NCBI GenBank assembly: GCA_947498785.1
Contig: CANMLS010000025.1
Span: 1 to 64,000 of the forward strand
DNA length: 64,000 bases
From: an uncultured Aquimarina sp.
GTDB lineage: Bacteria > Bacteroidota > Bacteroidia > Flavobacteriales > Flavobacteriaceae
Reading direction: 5' to 3'
The position numbers and the translations under genes are program-made. Below, piece by piece: positions 1-10,366 of the stretch. Positions within the stretch are counted from its first letter, which is position 1, and each line of letters starts with the position of its first letter. Below the pieces are notes generated by a model, which was not told the DNA's origin, did not search any database, and saw only the letters and a program-made list of their open reading frames with translations.

Positions 1-124
1 GAACTTATAAAATCAATCACAGGAAATCATAATTATAAAAATAACTTTTTAGCTTATTTTTAAAGTTTATTTGGTATAAGATATAACCAAACATCCAAGC
101 GCTTACAATACCTTTCTTATTTTA

Positions 125-157
125 AATAACCCACCAGCTTAACACTGGTGGGTTATT
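125..157 (-). terminator. Strong terminator of the susCD operon
   Basis: A perfect 13-bp inverted repeat (AATAACCCACCAG, 7-nt loop, CTGGTGGGTTATT) lies 43 bp past the susD stop codon. It has T-rich sequence on the minus-strand exit side. It is the expected end of the susC-susD transcript. The rest of positions 1-199 shows nothing else recognisable. Confidence 0.85.
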
Positions 158-199
158 ATTTAAATTCTTTATGCCCTTATAGCACTTATCTAGTTAGGA

Positions 200-1696
200 C
201 TAGTACCCAGGATTCTGTTGTCCTGCTATAGTAGGGTTTGCATTAATCTCAGCAAGTGGAATTGGAAACTGGAATCTGAAATCTCCCGCAGCAAGTACCG
301 GAGCCTCAGGTGGAGTTCCAGTACCGTCAATAATATCACCTACGGTTGCGTTACGCATTATACTCTCTCCTCTTCTTTTAAGATCAAAGAATCTGTGACC
401 TTCACAAGCTAGCTCAACTCTTCTTTCAAATTGAATTGCATCTTCAAGAGCAGAACCTGTTTCTGTACCAGCTACAAAAGGATTGTAACGTTGTGCTCTT
501 AATTCATTCAAAGTAGCTAACGCATCAGCTTCAAGGCCTAATTCGAATTGTGCTTCTGCTTTATTTAAAGATACTTCTGCAGCACGCAGTACTTTTACAT
601 CAACTCTACCATTTACCTGACCTTCTTCTCCTAAGAACTTTTTAATTGCATTATAATCATTACCTCTATTAGTTCCTACAAATTGTAACACATCTCTTCT
701 TACATCATTCGTTGAAATGCTATTGAAGAAATCAAAATCTAACACATATTCTGATATTGTATTCCCTCTAGAAGATTGGCTGTATAATACGCCTACATTG
801 TTACCATTAGCTTCTGAAGAAGTATTGATAGAAAGTTCTATTATTACACCAGCATTATTATTATCAACATATACATCAGGAAGTTCTGTAGCGGTCGCTA
901 ATGCCGTAGTAACCACATTAGCTGCATCTATAGATTTTTGATACTCTCCGTTATATAAATATACTCTAGATAATAGTGCAAATACTCCGTTTCTAGATAA
1001 TATCCCTTCACCATTAAAGCCATCTGATTGCAAAAGAGGAATATCATCCACCAAAGTACTTGCGCGTTCTAAATCTTCTATAATTTCGCTATAATTAGAC
1101 GCTATCGTTTCTCTTGGAGGTGTAGCAAGGGCATCCTCAATTGTACTACCTACATCACCGTCTTCAATTTTAAGGTATACCGCGCCTAATGCATTATTTG
1201 CATCTGGACTTTGCGTTGGGATTGGCCCATAAATCCTAGCCAAATCGAAATGAGCCCAAGCTCTAATAGCTAATGCTTCACCTAAAATGTCATCTTGTTC
1301 TGGTTCACCATCAATTTTATCAATGTTTCCAATAATTAGATTCGCTGCATTAATAGCTTCATATGCTTCACTCCAATATAAAGGAATAGGACCTAGTGTA
1401 CTTGGAACATATCTAAGATCATGATAATCATCATTAGATCTTCTCCCCGTTTGTGCTTGGATTACATTATCTGAAATAATATCAGGAATTCCTTGTAAGC
1501 CAGAACCAGGATCTGAATAATACAACCACATCTGGCGGTAAGCACCATTTAGAACAATTCGAAATTCTTCTGGGCTATTAAAAAATATTTCAGGATTAGC
1601 CTCTGTAAAAGGCTGTAAATCATTTAATTCATCATCACAGGCAAAAAAACCTAATGAAAGAAATAAAATAACTACTATATAAATTTTACTGTTCAT
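200..1696 (-). CDS. SusD/RagB family outer-membrane lipoprotein
   Basis: Surface lipoprotein of the SusD/RagB family, which forms the lid over a SusC-type channel and captures oligosaccharides or peptides for uptake. The N-terminus is a hydrophobic signal (residues 5-19) ending at a lipidated Cys20 followed by Asp-Asp, as expected for an exported lipoprotein. The length of 498 residues is normal, and the helical TPR-like core and the C-terminal RagB/SusD region (ending ...NPTIAGQQNPGY) are typical. It starts 14 bp after the susC stop, so the two genes form one operon. No glycoside hydrolase, lyase or peptidase gene lies beside it inside the window, so the substrate cannot be inferred; the locus may continue left of base 1. 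Confidence 0.93.
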   Translation of the reverse strand: MNSKIYIVVILFLSLGFFACDDELNDLQPFTEANPEIFFNSPEEFRIVLNGAYRQMWLYYSDPGSGLQGIPDIISDNVIQAQTGRRSNDDYHDLRYVPSTLGPIPLYWSEAYEAINAANLIIGNIDKIDGEPEQDDILGEALAIRAWAHFDLARIYGPIPTQSPDANNALGAVYLKIEDGDVGSTIEDALATPPRETIASNYSEIIEDLERASTLVDDIPLLQSDGFNGEGILSRNGVFALLSRVYLYNGEYQKSIDAANVVTTALATATELPDVYVDNNNAGVIIELSINTSSEANGNNVGVLYSQSSRGNTISEYVLDFDFFNSISTNDVRRDVLQFVGTNRGNDYNAIKKFLGEEGQVNGRVDVKVLRAAEVSLNKAEAQFELGLEADALATLNELRAQRYNPFVAGTETGSALEDAIQFERRVELACEGHRFFDLKRRGESIMRNATVGDIIDGTGTPPEAPVLAAGDFRFQFPIPLAEINANPTIAGQQNPGY

Positions 1697-1710
1697 CTCT
1701 TTTTTTTTAA

Positions 1711-4700
1711 TTAAAATCCTACTTCAACTCCAAAAGTATAAGATTTAGTTTGTGGGTAACTAAATAAGCTAAATTCTCCTGGTACAAAACCTGCATCCCC
1801 AGGCTCTCCAGATTCTGCTGAACCTAAACCAATTTCAGGATCACCTTCATAGTCTGTTATCGTCAAAATATTTTGACCCGTAACAAAGAATCTTAAAGAT
1901 TCTAGTTTTATAACTTCTAAAAATTTTCTTGGTAAATTGTAATCAAGTGTTAAAGTTCTTAATCTAATAAAATCTCCTTTTTCTAGGAACCTTGTAGTTC
2001 CTGCTTGATCAGCAGTACCTTGAAATAATGGACTAGGTAAAACATTAGTATCTCCAGGTTGTCTCCAGTAATTAAAAGCACTTGTACGTAGGTTTGCATC
2101 AATATTCCCTATGAATTCGCCTTGCGCTCTTTGATTATTCAAAATATAGTTTCCACTTCTGTACACAAAATCACCTCTCAAACCGAATCCTTTATATTTT
2201 AAGGAAGTATAAAAACCTCCTTCAAAATCAGCTATTGGTGATTTTCCATCCTGTATTTTTTGAAAACTATCACTATAAGTCTCAGTAATGTTACCATCTA
2301 AATCTACATATTGAGGAGCACCGTTTTCAGGGTTTACTCCAGCATATTCAACCAAAAAGAAAGAGTTAATTTCTTCACCTTCTCTTAATATAATATTACC
2401 AAATGTACCTGTAACAATATCATTACCATCAATCAGTTTTTTCACTTCAGTATCTAACAGAGTTATATTTCCTCCTAAAGACCACTGAAAATCTTCAGTT
2501 TTTATTACATCTGCATTTAAACTGATTTCCAAACCGCTATTTTGTACTTCACCAACATTCTGAAATATTCCATTATCTTCATCACCAACAGTAAAAGAAA
2601 TAGGTCTATTAAGAAGAAGGTCTTTCGAGTTTTTCTTAAAGTAATCTATAACACCATTAATTCTATTGTTTAAGAATGCAAATTCTACACCAATATCTAA
2701 GATTGCTTGTGATTCCCATTGAATCAAAGGGTTTGCTGCTCTTAAAGGAGAACCAGCATTTCTACCATTATAAGAGTTTGTAAATCCTAATGCCGGTAAA
2801 AATTGAAAATCTGGAATGTTTTGATTACCCGATGTACCATACGAAGCACGAAGTTTTAAGTCATTGAAGAATGAATTCTGCATAAAATCTTCTTTAGCAA
2901 TATTCCAAGCTAAACTTCCACTTACAAAAGTACCAAATTTATTTTCAGGTCCAAATTTTGAAGAACCATCTCGTCTTATAGAAGCCGAAGCAATATATTT
3001 ACTATCATAATCATAGTCCAAAAATACTGCTTGAGAAAATAAAACCCTTCTATCCTCATCTCCTCCTTGATTAGTAGATTCTGCTGCAACATCTATGTAT
3101 GGAATATCTGGGGAAGGAAACCCTCTAGCAGTAACAAATAAATCAGTTCTTATATTTTCATTATATTCTAATAAAAAGCTTGCTGATACATTATGAAGAT
3201 CATTAAATGTATCATTATAGGTAAACAAGTTAGATATATTATATTCAAAGTCCAATGCAAAATTGTCGGTTTGTGTCCCCGGGAAATTTACATCACCTAT
3301 GAAAGCTTGTAAAACCCCTCCTTGAATAGATCTGTTCGTTCTATTAAAACGATTACTTACAAGACCTACTGCAAAACGGTTAGAAAATTTCTCTGACAAA
3401 GTAAGATTAGCAGCAACATTACCGATAATCAAAAGGTTACGATTATTTTCTTTTTCAGTGAGTAAAGCTCTAGCTATAGGAAAAAAAGTACTTGTTGGGT
3501 TAAATACAGGGTTTCCTTGTAGGTCTACTTGAATACCACCATCCGGATCTCTTAAGAAAAGAGGCTCATATGGGTTGTAATCATAAAGTCCTCTAAATGG
3601 ATTCTGAACATTATTTCTATCTCTCGGAAGATCTGTTGTGCTTCTTGCTACAGAAATATTAGCATCTATACCCAACCAATCCTTTGCTTGATATGAAGTA
3701 TTTAAACGTGTTGTGATTCTTTCAAACCCTTTGATTCTATCGATTATACCATCATTTTTGTCATAACCCAAAGAGAAAAAATAAGATAATCTATCATTAG
3801 CTCCAGAAATAGATAACGCATTAGACTGAATTATAGAAGTCCTTAACAATTCTTCTTCCCAATCTGTGTCTAGAGCAATCAATCCCTGTAATTCTGCAGG
3901 GGTTGATGATGCGCCAGGAAGCCTTGTAGCAGCCCCAACACCTAATGCAGCATATTGACGCTCTATTTCTAACTTTTGTTCCGCATTCATTAAGTCAAAA
4001 GGATCTTTAATACGTTCTCCAAAACCATATGAAGAAGTAAATCTAATTTTTGCTTCTCCTTGTTTACCTTTCTTAGTAGTGATTAAAACCACTCCATTTG
4101 CTCCTCTAGATCCATATTTTGAAGCAGAAGCAGCATCTTTAAGAATAGATAAAGATTCAATGTCGTTAGGATTTAAATTACCTAACGGATTAAAATTATT
4201 GTTTAAAGTATTATCCGTAATAGGAATAGGAACTCCATCTATTACATAAAGAGGTGTAGTACTAGCGTTTACAGAACCTACACCACGTATTTGAACAAAG
4301 GCTGTATTACCTGGCCTACCATTTGAAGCTGTTACTTGAACACCAGCTGCTTGACCTTGAAGAATATTGTCTATACTAGTAGAAGGCACAAAATCCTCCA
4401 AATCTTGAGCACCTACAGTTGATATTGCAGAAGTCACATTTGATCTTCTGGAAACACCATATGCCGTAACAACCACTTCTTCCAATTCCGAAGAAGAAAC
4501 AGATAATTGCATATTAATTGTATTGTTATCCCCTACAACTACTTCTTTGGTTTCAAAACCAACATAACTAAAAGAAATTACTGCTCCACGATTTACCGCA
4601 ATAGAGTAATTTCCATCAAAATCAGTTTGAGTTCCCCCACTTGTATTCTTCACAAGGATGTTAACCCCTGGAAGCGGTAACCCCTGATCATCTGTGACAG

Positions 4701-4785
4701 TTCCAGATATATTTTTTTCCTGAGCAAATGATAAGCTACATACAAAGAAAAAAAACATTAGAAACTTGTAATAATGTACTTTCAT
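1711..4785 (-). CDS. SusC/RagA family TonB-linked outer-membrane receptor
   Basis: TonB-dependent channel of the SusC/RagA family, which imports nutrients across the outer membrane together with the SusD-like lipoprotein encoded just downstream. Residues 1-21 are a signal peptide. Residues about 22-110 form a carboxypeptidase-regulatory-like domain (GTVTDDQGLPLPGVNILVKN). The TonB plug follows (VVTAYGVSRRSNVTSAIS, then the SusC-specific PLYVIDGVPI near residue 180), and the remainder is a beta-barrel ending in an aromatic residue (GVEVGF). The length of 1024 residues is usual. I saw no STN domain ahead of the plug, so direct anti-sigma signalling is unlikely. A consensus promoter lies about 84 bp upstream. 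Confidence 0.95.
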   Translation of the reverse strand: MKVHYYKFLMFFFFVCSLSFAQEKNISGTVTDDQGLPLPGVNILVKNTSGGTQTDFDGNYSIAVNRGAVISFSYVGFETKEVVVGDNNTINMQLSVSSSELEEVVVTAYGVSRRSNVTSAISTVGAQDLEDFVPSTSIDNILQGQAAGVQVTASNGRPGNTAFVQIRGVGSVNASTTPLYVIDGVPIPITDNTLNNNFNPLGNLNPNDIESLSILKDAASASKYGSRGANGVVLITTKKGKQGEAKIRFTSSYGFGERIKDPFDLMNAEQKLEIERQYAALGVGAATRLPGASSTPAELQGLIALDTDWEEELLRTSIIQSNALSISGANDRLSYFFSLGYDKNDGIIDRIKGFERITTRLNTSYQAKDWLGIDANISVARSTTDLPRDRNNVQNPFRGLYDYNPYEPLFLRDPDGGIQVDLQGNPVFNPTSTFFPIARALLTEKENNRNLLIIGNVAANLTLSEKFSNRFAVGLVSNRFNRTNRSIQGGVLQAFIGDVNFPGTQTDNFALDFEYNISNLFTYNDTFNDLHNVSASFLLEYNENIRTDLFVTARGFPSPDIPYIDVAAESTNQGGDEDRRVLFSQAVFLDYDYDSKYIASASIRRDGSSKFGPENKFGTFVSGSLAWNIAKEDFMQNSFFNDLKLRASYGTSGNQNIPDFQFLPALGFTNSYNGRNAGSPLRAANPLIQWESQAILDIGVEFAFLNNRINGVIDYFKKNSKDLLLNRPISFTVGDEDNGIFQNVGEVQNSGLEISLNADVIKTEDFQWSLGGNITLLDTEVKKLIDGNDIVTGTFGNIILREGEEINSFFLVEYAGVNPENGAPQYVDLDGNITETYSDSFQKIQDGKSPIADFEGGFYTSLKYKGFGLRGDFVYRSGNYILNNQRAQGEFIGNIDANLRTSAFNYWRQPGDTNVLPSPLFQGTADQAGTTRFLEKGDFIRLRTLTLDYNLPRKFLEVIKLESLRFFVTGQNILTITDYEGDPEIGLGSAESGEPGDAGFVPGEFSLFSYPQTKSYTFGVEVGF

Positions 4786-4868
4786 AGATAAAAATTTTCA
4801 AAAAATTATACTTAAGTTATTAGATATAATCATAACAAGGAAGGGGTAGAATATTTTGATGGCTAACT

Positions 4869-4897
4869 CAAATTTACTCTCACAAAACTTGAACAAA
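4869..4897 (-). promoter_or_regulatory. Bacteroidetes-type promoter of susCD
   Basis: Read on the minus strand this is TTTG, 17 bp, then TAAATTTG, an exact fit to the -33/-7 consensus TTTG-N17..20-TAnnTTTG. A start site about 7 bp past the -7 element would leave a leader of roughly 75 nt before the susC ATG at 4785. Confidence 0.7.
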
Positions 4898-5584
4898 GTT
4901 TAAATGGAAATAATAACATTCGCCCTTCCTAAATTATGATTACGGCTCAAAGAAACGCGTGAAACGCCTAAAAAAGGGTAACCCTTATAAGGTTTTACTT
5001 ATTTCCGAAGAATATTTACTTGACTTGCTACAATGTTTAACTATTAGGATATCAAACACTTAAACAAAACACTTTAGCTATGATTTTTAAATAATGTACT
5101 GAAGATGATTTTATTAATTAGAGGTACTCCGTAAAAAATATTCACAACATTAACCTTGTTGTTATTTTCTTTTTTTTAACTTATTTTTCAATCATTATTG
5201 CTTTTTTTTCATAAAAAAATAAACTGAACAAACACTGCATAATACATATACAGAATAACTGGGAACAATTTAAAAATAAACCAAAAAGCAATCACAACCT
5301 TGTAGGATATCAAATATCTCAAATAGTTTAAAAAACAACGATGTATCAAACACCAAAATGCAGTAAGCAAGATTTACGACTATTTAGCAAAAACCATCAT
5401 TATAAAAAGATATATAATTGCTCCAGATCTCTTTCAGAAATTCACAACAAACGAGACATAAATATTCTAACAAAACTAACAAATTAAAACACCTTCAAAG
5501 TTTTATGTTTTCAAACAGATAATAATATTACTAAATGAGTTCATTGATTTATAAAACTCAAAAAATTATTTTTAATGTACCCAA
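4898..5584. other. Long non-coding gap between susC and its likely regulator
   Basis: No credible ORF is present between the susC promoter and the AraC-type gene. The 12-mer TAGGATATCAAA occurs twice, at 5045-5056 and 5303-5314. A T-rich tract near 5165-5215 is the only other conspicuous feature. The stretch could hold regulator sites and the 3' end of the AraC-type transcript; this is inference. Confidence 0.4.
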
Positions 5585-7150
5585 TTATGCTGCAAATAGT
5601 TTTAAATATTCTGAAGGCGTTATTTTATTATATTTTTTGAATGACTTATTAAAAGTTACTTTGTTGTTAAAACCCACTTCATAAGCCACATCTATAATAT
5701 TAAACCCTTTATTTCTTTCTCCTTTTTTCAACAACACTTTTGCTTCCTCAATTCTATATTTATTGATCAACTCGAAAAAATTAAGGTCAAAATGCTCATT
5801 AATAACCTGAGAAGTATTATGCCTAGTCGTATCTAATAACTCAGATACTTTTTGAAGCGTAAGATCATTCTGTTTATAAATCTTTTTTTCATTTAACAAA
5901 AGTAATAACTTTGATTTTAGCTCTAAGGACAAACTTTGGGTGAGTCCAGATTTTTCATATTTATTATTTACTATTTTATTTTTTACAACAGGAGGAGAAG
6001 TTACCTTTCTTAGATTCCCAAACAATGAAGGCTGGACAAATGCAGAATAGCTCACATACAATACCATTATGGCAATTGAAGCAACCTGAAAATTAAAGAG
6101 AAAACCACTTCTAATATTACTTATATTTAATATTGCAAACACAGCATAAGAAAGCGCATATGCAGAGCAAAAAAATACTATGTTTCTCTGCCAATTTTTA
6201 AATATTTTAGTAACATACAATTTACTCTTTAGCGATTTTACATATAACCCAACTACCAAAACACCATAAACTAGCAAGGAGATAAGTTTAGAAATTGAAA
6301 TCAAAGTAATATATGGCACTTCATGATGAATAACCATTCGCAATTTTTCTTCTCTCGACATCAGATATATAGGCAATAGCAATATTACAAGCAATATAGT
6401 TGGAAGCAAATGCAAAAGATCGATAAGTTTAAATTTATATCGCTCTGTTACTCTTTTAAAATAAAAAAATATTAAAGGGCCATATAAATATGAAAATGTA
6501 GTAGACAAATATAATGTATGTGGTAAATAATATTTATAATTCATGAAATGAATTGCCACATGGATCATAAAGAACGAATGAAGCAACACAAAAGAACTCA
6601 TTAGCATATTAGCAACCCTATCTGATCGTTTTCTTAAATTTAAAACCATTGATAAGAAAAAACCAACAAAAGCAACGTAAAAGCAAAAGATCGCACACCA
6701 CCCAAATTGTTTTAGATATTTGTTCGCTAATGAAATGTGTGCTTTTGAAGTATTAATCTGATCAAAATAGCTATGCCCTACAAAAGTAACATCTAGAGTT
6801 GATTCGATATATTTCTCTATAAATTCACAAGCCAATTCTGGCTCATTTGCATTCGCGTAAGAAAATGCTAATTCCCTAAAAATATAGGTCGAATCAATTA
6901 TTCCTTTTTCAGGTACTTTATTTTGATGATAAATCACCTTTGATCTATCATTATTAGAATGTTTTTCTACTGAAGAATTAGAAATACAAAAGTTATCGCT
7001 CCTATTTTCTATATCATCATCAGAAGACACACTATACCCCTTTAAAGATATTAACAAAATAAGACCGAAAAACAACAATGACAATTTTGTTTTTCTTTGA
7101 GTTAGCCGCACAGTATAAATTAATGTTTTCCTTAAGTACAAATTTACCAT
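5585..7150 (-). CDS. Membrane-embedded AraC-family transcriptional regulator
   Basis: Predicted regulator that couples a membrane sensor to an AraC DNA-binding domain. A hydrophobic segment at residues 23-40 is followed by an extracytoplasmic stretch (41-150). Further hydrophobic segments lie near 150-171, 181-203, 220-231, 243-263, 281-304, 322-341 and 349-371. The AraC helix-turn-helix pair occupies about 413-517 (LQKVSELLDTTRHNTSQVIN and IIDVAYEVGFNNKVTFNKSF). The layout is that of 7TM-type sensors fused to AraC domains, known in Flavobacteria. Its position upstream of susCD on the same strand suggests it controls that operon; this is inferred from context. The start is the first ATG of the frame; two nearby upstream segments give no stronger alternative. 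Confidence 0.85.
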   Translation of the reverse strand: MVNLYLRKTLIYTVRLTQRKTKLSLLFFGLILLISLKGYSVSSDDDIENRSDNFCISNSSVEKHSNNDRSKVIYHQNKVPEKGIIDSTYIFRELAFSYANANEPELACEFIEKYIESTLDVTFVGHSYFDQINTSKAHISLANKYLKQFGWCAIFCFYVAFVGFFLSMVLNLRKRSDRVANMLMSSFVLLHSFFMIHVAIHFMNYKYYLPHTLYLSTTFSYLYGPLIFFYFKRVTERYKFKLIDLLHLLPTILLVILLLPIYLMSREEKLRMVIHHEVPYITLISISKLISLLVYGVLVVGLYVKSLKSKLYVTKIFKNWQRNIVFFCSAYALSYAVFAILNISNIRSGFLFNFQVASIAIMVLYVSYSAFVQPSLFGNLRKVTSPPVVKNKIVNNKYEKSGLTQSLSLELKSKLLLLLNEKKIYKQNDLTLQKVSELLDTTRHNTSQVINEHFDLNFFELINKYRIEEAKVLLKKGERNKGFNIIDVAYEVGFNNKVTFNKSFKKYNKITPSEYLKLFAA

Positions 7151-7343
7151 TTGTTTTTATTATCTTTTCCAAAAAAGGATATCCCGATAATATTTTACCT
7201 AAAAAACTAGTACTAAATTTAACTAATAATCGTTAGGTAAAAAAATTTTATACGTAAAACCTAAGCAGAAACAATGCTTTTTACTAGTAGATTTAAAGAT
7301 GGCTATTACTTTTTTAGAAGACTCAATCATGCAGTCTACCAAA

Positions 7344-8117
7344 CTATAATGTTTTGGACTCTTCCCAAAAAATATCCATTTCAGAAAGTGTCATATCATT
7401 TAAACTTTTGTTATTCTCCCTAGCTTTTGATTCTAGATATCGAAAACGTTTTATAAATTTTTTATTCGTTCGCTCTAAAGCATTTTCGGGGTTCACTTTT
7501 AAAAAACGAGCATAATTAATCATAGAAAAAAGTACATCTCCGAATTCTGATTCTATTTTTTCCTGATCCTGCACTTCTATTTCATGTTGTAATTCATCTA
7601 TTTCTTCTTTTAGCTTATCAAACACTTGATATGGTTCTTCCCAATCAAACCCTACTCCTGCAACTTTATCTTGGATTCTACTCGCTTTTACCATAGCTGG
7701 TAGTGATTGAGGAACACCCTCCAACACACTTTTCTTCCCTTCTTTAAGTTTTAAGTTTTCCCAGTTACGTTTTACCTCCTCTTCATCTTTTACATTAACA
7801 TCTCCATAAATATGGGGATGTCTATAAATCAATTTATCACAAATTTCGTTTGCCACGTCTGCTATATCAAAATCTTCGGTTTCACTACCAATTCTAGAAT
7901 AAAAAACGATATGTAGTAATAAATCTCCTAATTCTTTTTTTACCTCATTTAGGTTATTATCCAAGATTGCATCACCAAGCTCATACGTCTCTTCTATAGT
8001 GAGATGTCTTAATGATTGCAATGTTTGCTTCTTATCCCATGGACATTGCTCTCTAAGCTCATCCATAATGGTTAATAACCTATCAAAAGCATTAAGTTGA
8101 TCCTTTCTAGAGTTCAT
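7344..8117 (-). CDS. mazG: Nucleoside triphosphate pyrophosphohydrolase MazG
   Basis: All-alpha NTP pyrophosphohydrolase that hydrolyses (d)NTPs to NMP and pyrophosphate, a house-cleaning activity. The protein has two MazG domains: the first carries CPWDKKQTLQSLRHLTIEE with the metal-binding EExxE-type helix (EETYEL... KKELGDLLLHIVFY), and the second repeats the pattern (EEIDELQHEIE... EFGDVLFSMINYARF). The length of 257 residues is normal. It starts 9 bp after the stop of the FabK-like gene and is the last gene of an mnmA-fabK/nmo-mazG transcription unit. Confidence 0.95.
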   Translation of the reverse strand: MNSRKDQLNAFDRLLTIMDELREQCPWDKKQTLQSLRHLTIEETYELGDAILDNNLNEVKKELGDLLLHIVFYSRIGSETEDFDIADVANEICDKLIYRHPHIYGDVNVKDEEEVKRNWENLKLKEGKKSVLEGVPQSLPAMVKASRIQDKVAGVGFDWEEPYQVFDKLKEEIDELQHEIEVQDQEKIESEFGDVLFSMINYARFLKVNPENALERTNKKFIKRFRYLESKARENNKSLNDMTLSEMDIFWEESKTL

Positions 8118-8126
8118 GTTTAGTAT

Positions 8127-9071
8127 TTATATAAAAACTTGTTTCATATTATTTTTGGTTTCTTGAAATTCTTTAATCATATCATCTATAATATTTTTTG
8201 CAGGTTTGATATCTTCAATTAATCCAGAAACCTGACCAATTTCAAGTTCTCCTTCATCCAAATCCCCTTCAAACATCCCTCGTTTTGCTCTAGCACGACC
8301 CAATAATGTTTTTAATTCATCAATAGAAGGTCCTGTACTATATAATTCTACAATATCATTATAAAATTTGTTCTTAAGCAAACGAACTGGCGCTAATTCT
8401 TTTAGAGTCAGACGTGTATCTCCTTCTTTGGCATCTACCACCATTTTTTTAAAATCTATATGAGATGAAGCCTCGTCACATGCTACAAAACGACTTCCAA
8501 CCTGAACTCCATCAGCTCCTAAAGCCATCACCGCATACATGGCTGACCCTGTAGCAACGCCTCCAGCAGCAATCAAAGGTATATTTATTTTCTCTCTGAC
8601 TATGGGTATTAACGTTAATGTTGTGGTTTCATCCCTTCCGTTATGTCCTCCTGCTTCAAAACCTTCTGCAACTACTGCGTCCACACCTGCTTCTTCAGCT
8701 TTTAGAGCGAATTTAAGGCTACTAACCACATGGACTACCTTGATTCCTTTTTCCTTCAGATAAGGTGTATATATTTTTGGATTTCCCGCAGAAGTAAAGA
8801 TTATTTTTACACCTTCATCGATTACAATTTGTATAATCTCATCAAGATTAGGATACAGCATCGGAATATTGACTCCAAAAGGTTCATTTGTTGCCTTTTT
8901 ACATTTCTGTATATGCTCTCTTAACACATCTGGATACATAGATCCAGAACCAATTAATCCTAACCCTCCCGCGTTACTTACAGCACTTGCTAATCTCCAA
9001 CCACTTGCCCATATCATTCCTCCTTGAATTATTGGGTACTGAACATTAAATAACTTTTTTATTTTATTCAT
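8127..9071 (-). CDS. FabK/nitronate monooxygenase family flavoprotein
   Basis: TIM-barrel FMN protein of the 2-nitropropane dioxygenase family, which includes FabK enoyl-ACP reductase II and nitronate monooxygenases. Visible family signatures are YPIIQGGM near the N-terminus, GGLGLIGSG, the substrate/flavin segment AEGFEAGGHNG around residue 135-145, and the phosphate-binding IPLIAAGGVATG plus GADGVQVGSRF. The length of 314 residues fits. Sequence alone does not separate the fatty-acid role from nitronate oxidation; I did not see another fabI or fabK in the window. It lies 36 bp after mnmA and 9 bp before mazG, so is probably co-transcribed. Confidence 0.85.
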   Translation of the reverse strand: MNKIKKLFNVQYPIIQGGMIWASGWRLASAVSNAGGLGLIGSGSMYPDVLREHIQKCKKATNEPFGVNIPMLYPNLDEIIQIVIDEGVKIIFTSAGNPKIYTPYLKEKGIKVVHVVSSLKFALKAEEAGVDAVVAEGFEAGGHNGRDETTTLTLIPIVREKINIPLIAAGGVATGSAMYAVMALGADGVQVGSRFVACDEASSHIDFKKMVVDAKEGDTRLTLKELAPVRLLKNKFYNDIVELYSTGPSIDELKTLLGRARAKRGMFEGDLDEGELEIGQVSGLIEDIKPAKNIIDDMIKEFQETKNNMKQVFI

Positions 9072-9107
9072 TTATTTTTAAATCTGAATACATAAACAAT
9101 CAACTTT

Positions 9108-10295
9108 TTAAGAGATCACACCAGACCCAATCAATTCTTCATCTTTATACCAAGCTACAAACTGCCCTTCAGTTATTGCGCTTTGATCTTTCTCAAAAAC
9201 AACATACATACCAGTATCTACCATATGCAACGTAGCGTTCTCTAAAGGCTGTCGATATCGAATTCTAGCCATTACTTCATGTTCTTCATCCACTTGAAGC
9301 TTAAGATCATCTCTTACCCAATGTAATTCTTTATTTGTTATAAATAACGCCTTTCTATATAAGCCTGGATGCTTTTTACCTTGTCCTGTATAAATTGTAT
9401 TTGTTTCTACATCAGTTTCAATTACAAAAAGTGGTTCTGGAGTTCCTCCAACGGCCAACCCTTTACGTTGTCCTTTAGTATAATAATGTGCTCCTTGATG
9501 TTTCCCTACGACCTTACCATCTCTTGTATCATACTTATATTTACTAGACAAGAATTCTAATTTTTCTCTTTTAGATGTAAACTGAGGTATTATACGTTGA
9601 TATCTTTCTTCAGAAGATAAGATTTCAATGATATCTCCTTGTTTTGGTTCTAATTTTTGTTGAAGAAATTCAGGCAAGCGAACTTTTCCGATAAAACACA
9701 ACCCTTGAGAATCCTTTTTATCTGCCGTTACCAAATCTTGTTCTTTAGCAATATCCCTTACTTCTGGTTTTAATAATTCACCTATAGGAAATAATGTTTT
9801 TGCCAACTGTTCCTGAGATAATTGGCATAAAAAATAAGATTGATCCTTATTAGGATCTTTTCCTGCAATAAGACGGTGAATTTCTTTCCCTTCTTTTAGT
9901 ATTGTATCTTTTCTACAATAATGTCCGGTTGCAACATAATCAGCCCCAAGAGATAATGCTATTTTTAAAAACACGTCAAACTTAATTTCCCGGTTACATA
10001 ATACATCGGGGTTTGGGGTACGACCATTTTCATATTCATTGAACATATAGTCTACGATACGTTCCTTATACTGCTCACTTAAATCTACCGTCTGAAATGG
10101 TATTCCTAATTTTTCTGCTACTAACAACGCATCATTACTATCGTCCAGCCATGGACATTCATCAGATATTGTTACTGAATCATCATGCCAATTCTTCATA
10201 AACAATCCAATAACCTCATATCCTTGCTCCTTTAGTAAATATGCAGCTACACTTGAATCAACACCTCCTGATAGCCCAACAATTACTCTCTTCAT
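9108..10295 (-). CDS. mnmA: tRNA 2-thiouridine(34) synthase MnmA
   Basis: Thiolates U34 of tRNA-Lys, -Glu and -Gln, using ATP and a persulfide relay. The N-terminal PP-loop is clear ([15 protein letters not shown], residues 8-22). The two catalytic cysteines are expected in [12 protein letters not shown] and SQGLCFIGK, and both are present. The central tRNA-binding part and C-terminal beta-barrel ([18 protein letters not shown]) are intact, and 395 residues is normal. It is the first gene of a three-gene minus-strand unit and is preceded by a good -33/-7 promoter. Confidence 0.97.
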   Translation of the reverse strand: MKRVIVGLSGGVDSSVAAYLLKEQGYEVIGLFMKNWHDDSVTISDECPWLDDSNDALLVAEKLGIPFQTVDLSEQYKERIVDYMFNEYENGRTPNPDVLCNREIKFDVFLKIALSLGADYVATGHYCRKDTILKEGKEIHRLIAGKDPNKDQSYFLCQLSQEQLAKTLFPIGELLKPEVRDIAKEQDLVTADKKDSQGLCFIGKVRLPEFLQQKLEPKQGDIIEILSSEERYQRIIPQFTSKREKLEFLSSKYKYDTRDGKVVGKHQGAHYYTKGQRKGLAVGGTPEPLFVIETDVETNTIYTGQGKKHPGLYRKALFITNKELHWVRDDLKLQVDEEHEVMARIRYRQPLENATLHMVDTGMYVVFEKDQSAITEGQFVAWYKDEELIGSGVIS

Positions 10296-10335
10296 TAAAA
10301 AACCCTTTCTTTATTTTGTCTTTATTGTTATTCTA

Positions 10336-10366
10336 CAAAAGTACTAAGTAAATATCTTAGAGGCAA
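10336..10366 (-). promoter_or_regulatory. Promoter of mnmA-fabK/nmo-mazG
   Basis: On the minus strand TTG is followed after 20 bp by TACTTTTG, which matches the Bacteroidetes -7 consensus TAnnTTTG. The -7 element sits 40 bp upstream of the mnmA ATG. Confidence 0.6.
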
